Assembly (NCBI GenBank): GCA_036011305.1
Contig: DASCNA010000165.1
Span: 1-36,839 of the forward strand
Reading direction: 5' to 3'
Source: DASCNA01 sp036011305
Lineage (GTDB): Bacteria; Verrucomicrobiota; Lentisphaeria; Victivallales; GWF2-38-69
Length of the DNA stretch: 36,839 nucleotides
In this document: positions 25,833 to 34,430 of the stretch, piece after piece
How positions within the stretch are numbered: position 1 is the stretch's first letter
Layout of the letters: the number at the start of each line of letters is the position of its first letter
Program-made: the position numbers and the translations under genes
Notes under the pieces: model-generated
The model's input: the letters and a program-made list of their open reading frames with translations, nothing else
Told to the model about the DNA's origin: nothing
Databases searched by the model: none

Positions 25833-27743
25833 TTACCTGTTTCTAATATTTAATAATTTACATAATTTATTTAATTGTGAATAATCAGAAATTATCATAT
25901 CCGCACCTGCTTTAATCAGCCTGCTTCTCTTTGCCTGATTCAATCCGAATCTTCTTATTTCATCACTGGCAATTCCAACTGCGAGTCCATTTCTTTTTTT
26001 AATTTCTCTTATTTCTACAGGACCGTCACCTATTGCTGCTATTTTGTTAAAGTTATTTTTCCCTATATCATTTAGAATTCTATCTATAACCATTCTTTTT
26101 GCTTCTTTTGTCACATCACCGACAGCACCGTAAATTCTCCCTTCAAACAGATCTGCATATCCGAGAGCTTTGGCTTCTGCAATAACGTCATCCTGATCAG
26201 TACCACTAGCCAAATATAGTTTAATACTGTTCTTATGAAGTAAATTCAGAAACTCAACACTTCCCTTTATAACATAGTCATCTACATTCAGCTCTTTTCT
26301 TTTAAATTTAGCTATTCGTTGATCTACAAGTTTTATTAAATCTCTATTATATATTTCTTTATAGCCAAATTCGTCCAAAATCTCATGTTCTGGCACAATC
26401 CCAAACTCTTTTATCAACTTAACCAATCCAAGCATTTGAGTTAATGTCTGTATCCCTGTGGTTTCATCAATAAATTTTTTTGTTCTCTGAAGAACCCTAT
26501 GGTATAGAGTTTCATCTGCTGATTCAAATTTATTGCCTAAAATCGACTTGATCATCATTGGTTCCATTATCTGCTCCCAGCCTTCCCGCAGAGAAGATAT
26601 AGTACCATCATGGTCAAAAATTATATGGCTGATATTAATACCTTCTAATTCATCAATCACAATTTCAATTTCTGAATTATCATAATATTCAGCCATCCTC
26701 AAGTCTTCTGCCTTTTCAACATTGTAAATATAATCAGGGCTGGCACCGATATCTATAACTTCATCGGGAGACGCTGTTCCTGTTATATAGAGTTTTTGAA
26801 CAGTCACACCTGCAACAAAATTACCAAAAGTTGCCGCAAACTCAGGCTTATAGCCAACAGATAAAGCTGATGTTATACCTGCAAGCATGCTGTCTCCTGC
26901 CCCAACTGTATCAAGTTTACCTTTTATCTGTAATCCGGGTATTTCATACGTTCCTGATTCATCAATTACAATGCATCCTCTTGCACCTCTGGTGACAAAT
27001 ATTGCTTGTTGCCATTTTTTATAAAGTTTATTTGCTGAGTCAAAAACTTCCATACGAGGAATTATGTCATCAGGTTTATGTTCATATCCGCATAAAGTTG
27101 CTGCTTCATAATCATTTATTTTACGCAGAATATTATCGTACTTATCACTAAAACAACGACTATCAACAATGAATTGTTTTTCAGGAAAATGTTTAATTAG
27201 TTTTTTTAATTTCGTAATAAAGCTTTCAAGACTATGTAATCCACTTATCACCTGCTGGTTAATTATAATTACATCAAGTGATGGAATATTCTTTTTTAAT
27301 ATATCAAGTAAATTATCTGCTGTTTCTTCTGACAGTTCGTTAAAATTACCGAAATCTATACGATTTTCTTCAGCATCTTTACATATTGGTTTTGTATACA
27401 CATGTGTGGACCAATGATCCTGCTGAGTAAGTAAGCCTGCAGTATCGACATTCAAATTCTTCATCAATGCCAGCATCTGATAAGCAAAAGGGTCATTTCC
27501 TAAAACCCCAAACACCTTTATTTCTTCAACACCCAGAGAGTAAATATTATTGACTACATTTCCCGCTCCGCCAAGCGAATATTTTTGGAATTCAACAGCT
27601 CTAGTCTGTAATCCTGTTTCAACAGATATTTCACTTTTTAATTCATTTATTTCCCAATAAACATCAAGACAAAAATCACCAATAACACCAATTCTGGATT
27701 TCTTTATATCAGATAAAGCTTTTTTTAAATCTATTGTCTTCAT
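25833..27743 (-). CDS. Fusion of PfkB/HldE-type sugar kinase and HAD phosphatase
   Basis: Residues 1-335 form a ribokinase/PfkB kinase close to the kinase half of HldE (RfaE): GVIGDFCLDVYW at 19-30, SLGGAGNVVNNI at 56-67, and the anion hole with catalytic Asp in DTVGAGDSMLAG (Asp284). Residues 370-636 form a haloacid dehalogenase phosphatase with cap: nucleophile Asp377 and acid Asp379 in FDHDGT, LYLASGTDQDD (motif II), and AAIGDGPVEIREIK (motif IV). All catalytic residues of both halves appear present. The kinase half lacks the nucleotidyltransferase domain of full HldE. It is the first gene of a two-gene unit with the DHS-like gene, and divergent from uvrC. The substrate is unknown; a kinase on one carbon and a phosphatase on another, as in heptose activation, would avoid a futile cycle. 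Confidence 0.85.
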   Translation of the reverse strand: MKTIDLKKALSDIKKSRIGVIGDFCLDVYWEINELKSEISVETGLQTRAVEFQKYSLGGAGNVVNNIYSLGVEEIKVFGVLGNDPFAYQMLALMKNLNVDTAGLLTQQDHWSTHVYTKPICKDAEENRIDFGNFNELSEETADNLLDILKKNIPSLDVIIINQQVISGLHSLESFITKLKKLIKHFPEKQFIVDSRCFSDKYDNILRKINDYEAATLCGYEHKPDDIIPRMEVFDSANKLYKKWQQAIFVTRGARGCIVIDESGTYEIPGLQIKGKLDTVGAGDSMLAGITSALSVGYKPEFAATFGNFVAGVTVQKLYITGTASPDEVIDIGASPDYIYNVEKAEDLRMAEYYDNSEIEIVIDELEGINISHIIFDHDGTISSLREGWEQIMEPMMIKSILGNKFESADETLYHRVLQRTKKFIDETTGIQTLTQMLGLVKLIKEFGIVPEHEILDEFGYKEIYNRDLIKLVDQRIAKFKRKELNVDDYVIKGSVEFLNLLHKNSIKLYLASGTDQDDVIAEAKALGYADLFEGRIYGAVGDVTKEAKRMVIDRILNDIGKNNFNKIAAIGDGPVEIREIKKRNGLAVGIASDEIRRFGLNQAKRSRLIKAGADMIISDYSQLNKLCKLLNIRNR

Positions 27744-27850
27744 AATAATAACTCCCTATATTGTTGAATATATATAATAATAGTATTATTTTTTTTTGAT
27801 AATAATTTAATTTGATTTTTCGATTTAATATAGGTTTTTCTTTAATAATT

Positions 27851-29311
27851 ATGACAGATAAAGCTTTTTCATCTAGCGATATACCAGCAAAACCTGGAGT
27901 CTATATCTACAGAGATAGATTCGGTAAAGTAATTTATATTGGAAAAGCTGTAAATTTAAGAAAAAGGATGGCTCATTATTTTCAGGCTTCAAAAAAAACT
28001 ATGGCTGACCCAAAACTTCGCTCTTTAGTAAATTCTATCAACTCCTGGGAATACAGAGTTGTAAAAAATGAATCTGAAGCTTTACTGCTGGAATCAAGGC
28101 TAATAAAAGAATATGCTCCATACTACAATATTTTAATGCGTGATGATAAAAGATATTTTCTTATTAAAATTAATGTTAATGAAAAATATCCTAAGTTACA
28201 TCTTGCCAGACTCAGAAAAAACGATGGGGCAAAGTACTATGGCCCTTTTCCCCGCGGAGGAGTCCTGAAACAAACAATTGAATTTTTATCATCATATTTT
28301 AAACTTCGTATGTGCAACAGTAATATACCTGGTTTAGAAGATAGAAAATACTGCATGGAAGCCAGAATTAAAAAATGCTCAGAACCATGCGCGGGCAAAA
28401 TATCAGAAGCAGCTTATAAAGAAAAAGTTACTAAATTAATAAAATTATTTGACGGTAACATAAAAGATATCGTAGCTGAATTGAGTGCTGATATGACTAA
28501 TCTTTCAGCTAAAATGCAGTTTGAAAAAGCTGCAATTCGAAGGGATATGATTGATAACATTACAAATATATTCGGAAAAAGAGGACGAAATTTCAGATTT
28601 GCCACGCTAAACAATTCTTCAGGAGAAGATTACGTTAATGATTTACAAAATAAATTGGGGTTAAAAAAGAAACCGAATCTTATTGAAGCCTTTGATATAT
28701 CAAACTTAAGTGATGAAATAGCTGTTGCTAGCTTGGTCTGTTTTGAAAATGGATATTCTGCTAATAAAAAATACCGCCGGTTCAAAATAAAAACTGTGGA
28801 CGGAATAAATGACTTTGCAATGATGCAGGAAGTTATTGGCAGACACTATAGACGTCTGCAAGATGAAAATGGTATTTTCCCTAATCTATTAATGGTTGAT
28901 GGGGGTAAAGGTCAACTATCTTCAGCTATTAAGGCTTTAATTGATTTGAAAATTCCATCATTTCCTGTAATAGGACTGGCTAAAAAAAATGAAGAAATTT
29001 TTCTACCGGGCAGGAGTGAACCAATTATTTTAGACAAGAACAGTTTAGCATTGAAGCTTCTTCAGTCTATCAGAGATGAAGCTCATCGATTTGCTATTTC
29101 CTACAACAGAGAACTTCGATTGAAAAAAATAAATGAATCTATTCTGGATGATATTCCTGGCATTGGGTTTGAAAGAAAAAAAGCTATTCTACATGCCTTT
29201 AGTTCAATTGGAGAACTAAGAAACTCAACTCCTGAACAATTAGTAAAAAAGGTCAATAATATAGGCTTAACTTTAGCCGAGAGTATTTTATTTTATTTAA
29301 ATAAAAATTGA
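27851..29311 (+). CDS. uvrC: Excinuclease ABC subunit C, compact form
   Basis: UvrC makes both incisions in nucleotide excision repair. From ATG 27851 the protein has 486 residues; a TTG at 27812 also opens the frame. Order: GIY-YIG nuclease (GVYIYRDRFGKVIYIGKA from residue 16), the four-cysteine cluster C155, C168, C176, C180 that binds iron-sulfur in E. coli UvrC, the UVR motif near 208-239, the RNase H-like nuclease (FDISNLSDE, MVDGGKGQL, RDEAHRFA) and a terminal helix-hairpin-helix pair (DIPGIGFERKKA). E. coli UvrC has 610 residues; here the linker between UVR and RNase H parts is about 40 residues rather than about 150, so roughly 110 are missing. The active-site residues remain, so it should be functional. 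Confidence 0.93.
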   Translation: MTDKAFSSSDIPAKPGVYIYRDRFGKVIYIGKAVNLRKRMAHYFQASKKTMADPKLRSLVNSINSWEYRVVKNESEALLLESRLIKEYAPYYNILMRDDKRYFLIKINVNEKYPKLHLARLRKNDGAKYYGPFPRGGVLKQTIEFLSSYFKLRMCNSNIPGLEDRKYCMEARIKKCSEPCAGKISEAAYKEKVTKLIKLFDGNIKDIVAELSADMTNLSAKMQFEKAAIRRDMIDNITNIFGKRGRNFRFATLNNSSGEDYVNDLQNKLGLKKKPNLIEAFDISNLSDEIAVASLVCFENGYSANKKYRRFKIKTVDGINDFAMMQEVIGRHYRRLQDENGIFPNLLMVDGGKGQLSSAIKALIDLKIPSFPVIGLAKKNEEIFLPGRSEPIILDKNSLALKLLQSIRDEAHRFAISYNRELRLKKINESILDDIPGIGFERKKAILHAFSSIGELRNSTPEQLVKKVNNIGLTLAESILFYLNKN

Positions 29312-29312
29312 T

Positions 29313-29447
29313 TCAAGCATGAAAAAATTTAACCAGATCATGCAGAGATATAAACACAAATAACAGAAAAAAACCTATAGTTATTATATAATATATAGCT
29401 TTCTCAATAGTAAACTTATGTGATTTCTGTGTTATTGTATTTTTCAT
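29313..29447 (-). CDS. Possible 44-residue membrane peptide
   Basis: The minus strand carries an ATG-started frame of 44 codons, beginning MKNTITQKSHKFTIEKAIYY, with a hydrophobic segment near residues 18-35 (containing IITIGFFLLFVF) and ending LVKFFHA. The charged N-terminus, one helix and short tail look like a small single-pass membrane protein. It lies 127 bases beyond the metS stop and converges with uvrC, one base apart. There is no Shine-Dalgarno sequence (AAAATAATAA before the ATG) and I recognise no family, so it may be a chance frame in AT-rich DNA. The region 29448-29574 holds only a hairpin. Confidence 0.4.
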   Translation of the reverse strand: MKNTITQKSHKFTIEKAIYYIITIGFFLLFVFISLHDLVKFFHA

Positions 29448-29522
29448 TTATTATTTTAAAATTCAGATTAAATTTCGTAAAACATTAAAGAAAAATACTT
29501 TAAGAATATTAATTATCAAGTA

Positions 29523-29550
29523 ATATCCTAACAAATTATTATTAGGATAT
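29523..29550 (-). terminator. Hairpin downstream of metS, possible terminator
   Basis: ATATCCTAA (29523-29531) and TTAGGATAT (29542-29550) form a nine-base-pair stem with a 10-base loop, 24 bases beyond the metS stop on the minus strand. There is no clear T run after it, so termination is uncertain. Confidence 0.35.
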
Positions 29551-29574
29551 CAACTGCATTAAATTGAATAACAA

Positions 29575-29676
29575 CTATTTGGATCTACTTTTGATTGCTA
29601 AAGTAATACAAAGAGCAGCTCCCCCCCAGGTGACAACTAACGCAAAAATCATAAAAATTATTGCTGAAACAGTCAT
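29575..29676 (-). CDS. metS: MetS-like small subunit of an NSS-family transporter
   Basis: This 33-residue peptide begins MTVSAIIFMIFALVVTWGGA and ends AIKSRSK: one transmembrane helix with a conserved T.W/WGG bend and a basic tail. This is the layout of MetS, the small partner of methionine/alanine importer MetP of the NSS family. Its ATG overlaps the transporter stop by four bases (ATGA), so translation is coupled. In Corynebacterium MetS is needed for MetP activity; the same is inferred here. The gene is below usual length cut-offs and easily missed. Confidence 0.8.
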   Translation of the reverse strand: MTVSAIIFMIFALVVTWGGAALCITLAIKSRSK

Positions 29677-31169
29677 TTAGTAACCTCTTTTATTTTGGAT
29701 CGTTGTTTTTTCAGTGAAATATACTGTAATGAAAAGCTGAATAAAATCATTATTATTATTATTGCCCATCCATAGCATACCAATGCTTTCTGTGCATAAC
29801 TGCCATAAGGAGTTTTTAATTCATCCACCAGATTCCCTATTGCCATATAGCCCAGGAAAATAGGTATTAAATATTTTAAACAAAAACTCCATAACAGGCC
29901 GACGGTAAATTCAGATCGTCTGTTAATATGTTCTTTAATTTCATCAAGTTTAAAAAACCATGAAACAAATATTATTTCAAAAATACCGGCAAAAACAATA
30001 CCGAAATTATTAATGAAATGGTCAACTATGTCAAGAATACTGATTCCTCCTCTGGTAGTAAAGATCAATGTAAAACAACAGCCAATGACGCAGAAGATAC
30101 TAACAGAAATTTTTCTGTTAATTTTATATTTATCAATAATTGTTGCGCAGCATACTTCAATAATGGAAATAATTGAAGTAAAACCTGCGACAAACAGAGC
30201 AAGAAAGAATAAGGTACCTATTATTTTAGGTGCCGGCATCATATTTACTGCCATGGGTATGCTGATAAAGGCAAGCCCTATTCCCGATCCTGCTACATCT
30301 TTAATCGAAACTCCTTGCTGTGTAGCAGCGTATCCCAGTACACTAAAAATCAAAATAGCCGCCAATATACTGAATCCACAGTTAATAAATGCTGTCATTG
30401 TAGCATTGTTTGCAATATCAGATCTATCATGCAGATAACTTGAGTATGCTATAATTATTCCATAACAAATACTCAGTGAAAAGAATATCTGACCATAGGC
30501 AGCGGTCCAGGTTTTAAATTCAAAGATACTGTCAAAATTTGGATTAAACAACCATTGCAAACCGTACCCTGCTCCTTTTAGTGTCACAACTCTAATTAAA
30601 ATAATAATCAAACCTATAAAAAGAATAGGCATGAAAATTTTAGATATAAATTCTATTCCTTTTCTTACCCCTGAAAACAGAGTTAACCATATTAAAAACC
30701 AGGTAATTACAGCAAAGATAGCAATTTCAGGAACTATACCACCTAAAACCAAAGGCCCTGAGCTTGCGTGTAAAAATTTATCATAAAAGAAAGAGGTAGT
30801 ATCAGTCCCCCATCCCAATTTAGTTGCAATTAAGGTAAAATTAAGTGCCCAGGCAACAATTACTGCATAATAAATACCGATAATGAAAGCAATAAATACC
30901 TGCATCCATCCCATCCATTCTGCATGCTTCGACATTCTTGCAAAAGCTACCACAGGAGAAGATTTATATTTATGCCCAATAGACATTTCAAGAATTATTA
31001 TAGGAATACCTGCTGTCAGCAGTGCAACAAAATAGGGTATTAAAAATGCTCCCCCACCATTTGCATAGGTCAAATATGGGAACCTCCATATATTCCCAAG
31101 CCCAATAGCGGAACCTACTGCAGCAAGAATAAATCCTACGCGCGTACCCCAATTTTCTCTTTTACCCAT
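29673..31169 (-). CDS. Sodium-dependent amino acid transporter (NSS/SNF family, MetP-like)
   Basis: This 498-residue protein of the neurotransmitter:sodium symporter family imports an amino acid with sodium. The first helix shows the sodium and substrate site GSAIGLGNIWRFPYLTYANG near residues 15-34; GIPIIILEMSIGHKY follows. About twelve hydrophobic segments are visible, ending in a basic tail (KKQRSKIKEVTK). GGAG lies six bases before the ATG. The overlapping metS gene argues for a MetP-type methionine/alanine importer, but the substrate is not proved by sequence. Confidence 0.93.
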   Translation of the reverse strand: MGKRENWGTRVGFILAAVGSAIGLGNIWRFPYLTYANGGGAFLIPYFVALLTAGIPIIILEMSIGHKYKSSPVVAFARMSKHAEWMGWMQVFIAFIIGIYYAVIVAWALNFTLIATKLGWGTDTTSFFYDKFLHASSGPLVLGGIVPEIAIFAVITWFLIWLTLFSGVRKGIEFISKIFMPILFIGLIIILIRVVTLKGAGYGLQWLFNPNFDSIFEFKTWTAAYGQIFFSLSICYGIIIAYSSYLHDRSDIANNATMTAFINCGFSILAAILIFSVLGYAATQQGVSIKDVAGSGIGLAFISIPMAVNMMPAPKIIGTLFFLALFVAGFTSIISIIEVCCATIIDKYKINRKISVSIFCVIGCCFTLIFTTRGGISILDIVDHFINNFGIVFAGIFEIIFVSWFFKLDEIKEHINRRSEFTVGLLWSFCLKYLIPIFLGYMAIGNLVDELKTPYGSYAQKALVCYGWAIIIIMILFSFSLQYISLKKQRSKIKEVTK

Positions 31170-31291
31170 TCATTTCTCCGTATGTTTCTTTGATTTTTAT
31201 TCTCTAAAAAATTTTAAATTGCAAAAAAAAATAAGACACAAAAAACCTGTAAAATAAATTATTATTTCAGTGATCGTTTTTATATTTTTGG

Positions 31292-31319
31292 ATATTATTC
31301 ACCAAAGGAGTTATCTCAA
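31292..31319 (-). promoter_or_regulatory. Possible promoter of the NSS transporter-metS operon
   Basis: On the minus strand TTGAGA (31314-31319) and TAATAT (31292-31297) are 16 bases apart. Transcription would begin about 115 bases before the transporter ATG. The remaining gap up to rnc (31320-31452) shows no gene. Confidence 0.4.
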
Positions 31320-31452
31320 TTTAAGAATTTATTATCGTTTATTTATGATTTTAATTTCTGAAAGTTAAGATTTTTTTCTATTTTTATAGAATAGCAATTT
31401 AATTTAGCCTAAAAACAAATAATCAAAAGCAAATAACAAAAAAAATACTATT

Positions 31453-32142
31453 TTATTTTTCCCCAAGTATTTTAATAGCTTTTCCAGCAGCATCAATTTC
31501 AGCAGATTTAATATTCTGTCCTGTTCCTGTTGAAATCACTTCATTATTTAATAATACATCAACAGTGTATAGCGGAGCATGCTGCAACCCGCCAGTAGAT
31601 TTCAATTGATATATTGGCTTGGATCCTGAATCTTTCTGCACAAGTTCCTGAAGATATCCCTTAGGGTTAATTTCGACAAGCAATGTATCAATATTGCTGT
31701 ATGCTTTATTAATAAGTTTAATCAATATTTTTCTGCTGGATTCTAAATTAGAATCCATATAAACAGCACCGATAACTGCCTCAAAAGTATCACAAAGAGT
31801 GGATTCTCTGAGCCCGCCGTTAACCCCTGCTTCACCTTTTCCCAAATATATAAAATTGTTAAGATCAATCAATTTTGCCAATTTTGAAAGTGATTTTTTT
31901 TGAACAAGGGCCGATCTTAAAGCCGTCAATTCACCTTCATTTTTTTTTGGATATAAAATGAACAAAAATTCAGTAATAATAATTTCTACTACAGCGTCTC
32001 CTAAAAATTCTAAACGTTGATTGTCATTTTTTATTTTTTTCTCTGCGGCATAAGATCTATGAGTGAGAGCCTGTTTAAGATATGTTTTATTTTTAAAAGA
32101 GTAGTTTATCTTGGATTCGAGTTTGCTTAACACTTCTTTCAT
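31453..32142 (-). CDS. rnc: Ribonuclease III
   Basis: This 229-residue enzyme cleaves double-stranded RNA, for example in rRNA processing. The catalytic domain has the signature NQRLEFLGDAVVE near residues 41-53, with the second acidic set in STLCDTFEAVIGAVYMD. A double-stranded RNA binding domain fills the C-terminus (NPKGYLQELVQKD to AGKAIKIL). AGGA lies 11 bases before the ATG. It follows recJ by 16 bases in the same direction, so the pair is one operon. Confidence 0.95.
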   Translation of the reverse strand: MKEVLSKLESKINYSFKNKTYLKQALTHRSYAAEKKIKNDNQRLEFLGDAVVEIIITEFLFILYPKKNEGELTALRSALVQKKSLSKLAKLIDLNNFIYLGKGEAGVNGGLRESTLCDTFEAVIGAVYMDSNLESSRKILIKLINKAYSNIDTLLVEINPKGYLQELVQKDSGSKPIYQLKSTGGLQHAPLYTVDVLLNNEVISTGTGQNIKSAEIDAAGKAIKILGEK

Positions 32143-32158
32143 GAACTAACAATTCCTG

Positions 32159-33877
32159 TTAATTAATATCATTATATGATGATTTAATATCAATTATCCT
32201 TAGTTGAGGGGAAGATGTTCCATGATAATTATTCAACTGAGGTACAGCCAATATATTCCACGGAGCTTTAGGCAATGTTTTCGGAGGCATATTAAATGCA
32301 ATAAACGGAAGGGATTTATAATTATAATCTCTAACATAGCCTCTTGAGTGATTCGGTCCTGCATTAGTTACATAAGGAGTGGATAAATCTTTAATTCTGT
32401 AAACCGGTTGAGGATTACTATGACCAAATGGCTCTAGTGTCTCCAATTCATGAAAAAATATATCATCTAATTCTGAAATAAAAATATCTCCGTCATATTC
32501 AATCTGCGGTATTAAATCATCCATTGAAAAAATATTTTTTACAGATTTTTCAAAATTTAATGACAAGGCATCTATATCTTCAGGATTCAATGACAATCCT
32601 ACTGCCATTGGATGACCTCCATATCTAGTAAGCAGATCTGAACTTTCCGATAATATCTCGACAAGATTTATCTTCCCTGCCGCTCTGCCTGAACCATACG
32701 CCTGTCCATCTATCACAGTTAAAACAATCGAAGGCCTATTATATTCTCTTGCTATTCTTGAAGCCACATTTCCAATTACACCCTGATGCCAGCTTTCTCC
32801 GTAAATAAGAATAGAAGATGATTCATTTATTTTAATTCTTTGATTAATCTGTAATTCAGCAGCATCAAAAATCTCTTTTTCTTTCTCTCTTCTTTTCAAA
32901 TTATAAGTTTTTAATTCCTGGGCAAGCTGAATTGCGTCAACAATATTATTTGTGTTTAAAAGATTATATGACACATGAGGGTCTCCAAGCCTACCTGCAG
33001 CATTTATATGAGGAGCCAGCTTAAATGCAATATCATTAGATTTTAAATTATGATTAATTCCGCAGGCTTCACATAAAGCTCTAATTCCTGGCCTTATCTG
33101 CCTAGATAATATTTTCAAACCATATTTTGTTAAAATCCTATTTTCACCCAGCAGAGGAACAATATCTGCAACTGTACCCAAAGCAACTAAATCTAAAATT
33201 TCCTTAAGATCTATTTTTTTTCTTACTAATCCGTTTTCAAGACCGAACTTTAAAAAAGCATGAGCCAGCTTAAAAGCTGTACCAACCCCGGCAAGTCCGT
33301 GAAGATCATCTAACTCGGGATGTAACTTTGAATTAATTATTGTCTTTGCTTTCGGAATCTCATCTCCCTGTTCATGGTGATCAGTAATGATGACTTCAAT
33401 GCCCATCTCATTAGCTTTATCAATAGCTTCATTACTGGTAATTCCACAATCTACAGTGACAAGAACATTGCATTTATTCTCTGAAAGAAGATTATCTAAA
33501 GAATCTGGGGTAAAGCCATAACCTGTATCTAATCTATGAGGTATGAAAACAGAAACATTCGCTCCGTTTTCAGCAAGTATCCATGACAAAAGAGCAGATG
33601 CAGTAATGCCATCAACATCAAAGTCGCCGTGAATAACTATATGCTCATCTTTACGAATAGCATCCCACAGCCTTATAGAAGCTTCTTTTGTTCCTGGTAA
33701 TCTATACGGTGAGCTTAAGTCATTCAATGAAGCATTAAAGTACTTATCAACATTTTTGCATAACACTTCTCTAGACGCTAAAGACAAAGCAATAGGCCTG
33801 GAAAAATTGTACTCCTTCATCAAATTGTTAAATTCCTGCATAGAGTATGATTTATTAAACCATCTTTTCTCCGCCAT
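32159..33877 (-). CDS. recJ: Single-stranded-DNA-specific exonuclease RecJ
   Basis: RecJ is a 5'-3' exonuclease on single-stranded DNA in recombination and mismatch repair. The DHH motifs are all visible: HGDFDVDGITASAL near residue 79, LVTVDCGITSNEA, the namesake ITDHHEQG near 160, GLAGVGTAFKLA, and HINAAGRLGDP. The DHHA1 part has GRAAGKINLVE and YGGHPMAVGLSL. A short C-terminal OB-like domain is present. At 572 residues it is of normal bacterial length. AGG lies eight bases before the ATG, and rnc follows. Confidence 0.95.
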   Translation of the reverse strand: MAEKRWFNKSYSMQEFNNLMKEYNFSRPIALSLASREVLCKNVDKYFNASLNDLSSPYRLPGTKEASIRLWDAIRKDEHIVIHGDFDVDGITASALLSWILAENGANVSVFIPHRLDTGYGFTPDSLDNLLSENKCNVLVTVDCGITSNEAIDKANEMGIEVIITDHHEQGDEIPKAKTIINSKLHPELDDLHGLAGVGTAFKLAHAFLKFGLENGLVRKKIDLKEILDLVALGTVADIVPLLGENRILTKYGLKILSRQIRPGIRALCEACGINHNLKSNDIAFKLAPHINAAGRLGDPHVSYNLLNTNNIVDAIQLAQELKTYNLKRREKEKEIFDAAELQINQRIKINESSSILIYGESWHQGVIGNVASRIAREYNRPSIVLTVIDGQAYGSGRAAGKINLVEILSESSDLLTRYGGHPMAVGLSLNPEDIDALSLNFEKSVKNIFSMDDLIPQIEYDGDIFISELDDIFFHELETLEPFGHSNPQPVYRIKDLSTPYVTNAGPNHSRGYVRDYNYKSLPFIAFNMPPKTLPKAPWNILAVPQLNNYHGTSSPQLRIIDIKSSYNDIN

Positions 33878-34035
33878 TATTTCTACCTTTTATAATTTTC
33901 ATACTATATAATAGTACCAGTATGTGAAAATACTTAGTCATTTAAAAAAAAGGCTTAGATTTTTTTTGCAAGATTCCCCAATAATGTTTGCTTACAGAAA
34001 AAACACATAATAATAAATCTTAATAAATCATTTAT

Positions 34036-34063
34036 TTGAAATCAGATTAATTAGTATTATAAT
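34036..34063 (+). promoter_or_regulatory. Sigma-70-type promoter of tRNA-Leu
   Basis: TTGAAA (34036-34041) and a perfect TATAAT (34058-34063) are 16 bases apart, and the mature tRNA begins 20 bases after the -10. This is the best-matched promoter in the window. Confidence 0.75.
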
Positions 34064-34082
34064 ATAGTTCCTGAATTTATAA

Positions 34083-34169
34083 GCCGATGTGGCGGAATTG
34101 GCAGACGCGCTGCGTTCAGGGCGCAGTTCCCGCAAGGGAGTGTGGGTTCGAATCCCACCATCGGTACCA
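34083..34169 (+). tRNA. tRNA-Leu, anticodon CAG
   Basis: An 87-base class II tRNA. The acceptor stem GCCGATG pairs with CATCGGT (first pair G-U); the anticodon stem CTGCG/CGCAG encloses the loop TTCAGGG with anticodon CAG, reading CUG leucine codons. A long variable arm (TTCCCGCAAGGGAG) follows, as expected for leucine tRNAs, then the T arm GTGGG-TTCGAAT-CCCAC, discriminator A and an encoded CCA. It stands alone, with its own promoter; about 260 bases after it (34170-34430) contain nothing I can identify. Confidence 0.97.
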
Positions 34170-34430
34170 CTCTTCTCCGATAAAGATTACTGTAAGGTTC
34201 TTTTTGCTTTCCAAGTTTGCAAAAAATTAATTCTTTGAATATTCAACACTTTCTTTTAATTATGGATTTCTTACATGTTTTGTCATATATCCAATATATT
34301 TATTACATAATTTCTATAAAAAGGTGTTTTTTGCAGATTTCTCAGATTTTTAAATCCTATGACAATTTTTTCATGTCTTTATTTAGATTGGTCTTTAAGC
34401 AGGCTATTTAATCAAAATCAGATATCAAAA

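Noticed and set aside
29317..29343. GCATGA/TCATGC inverted repeat after uvrC as terminator
   Set aside because: Only six base pairs with a 15-base loop and no T run.
30013..30438. A 141-codon plus-strand frame within the NSS transporter
   Set aside because: It is antisense to a clear transporter gene and has no recognisable features.
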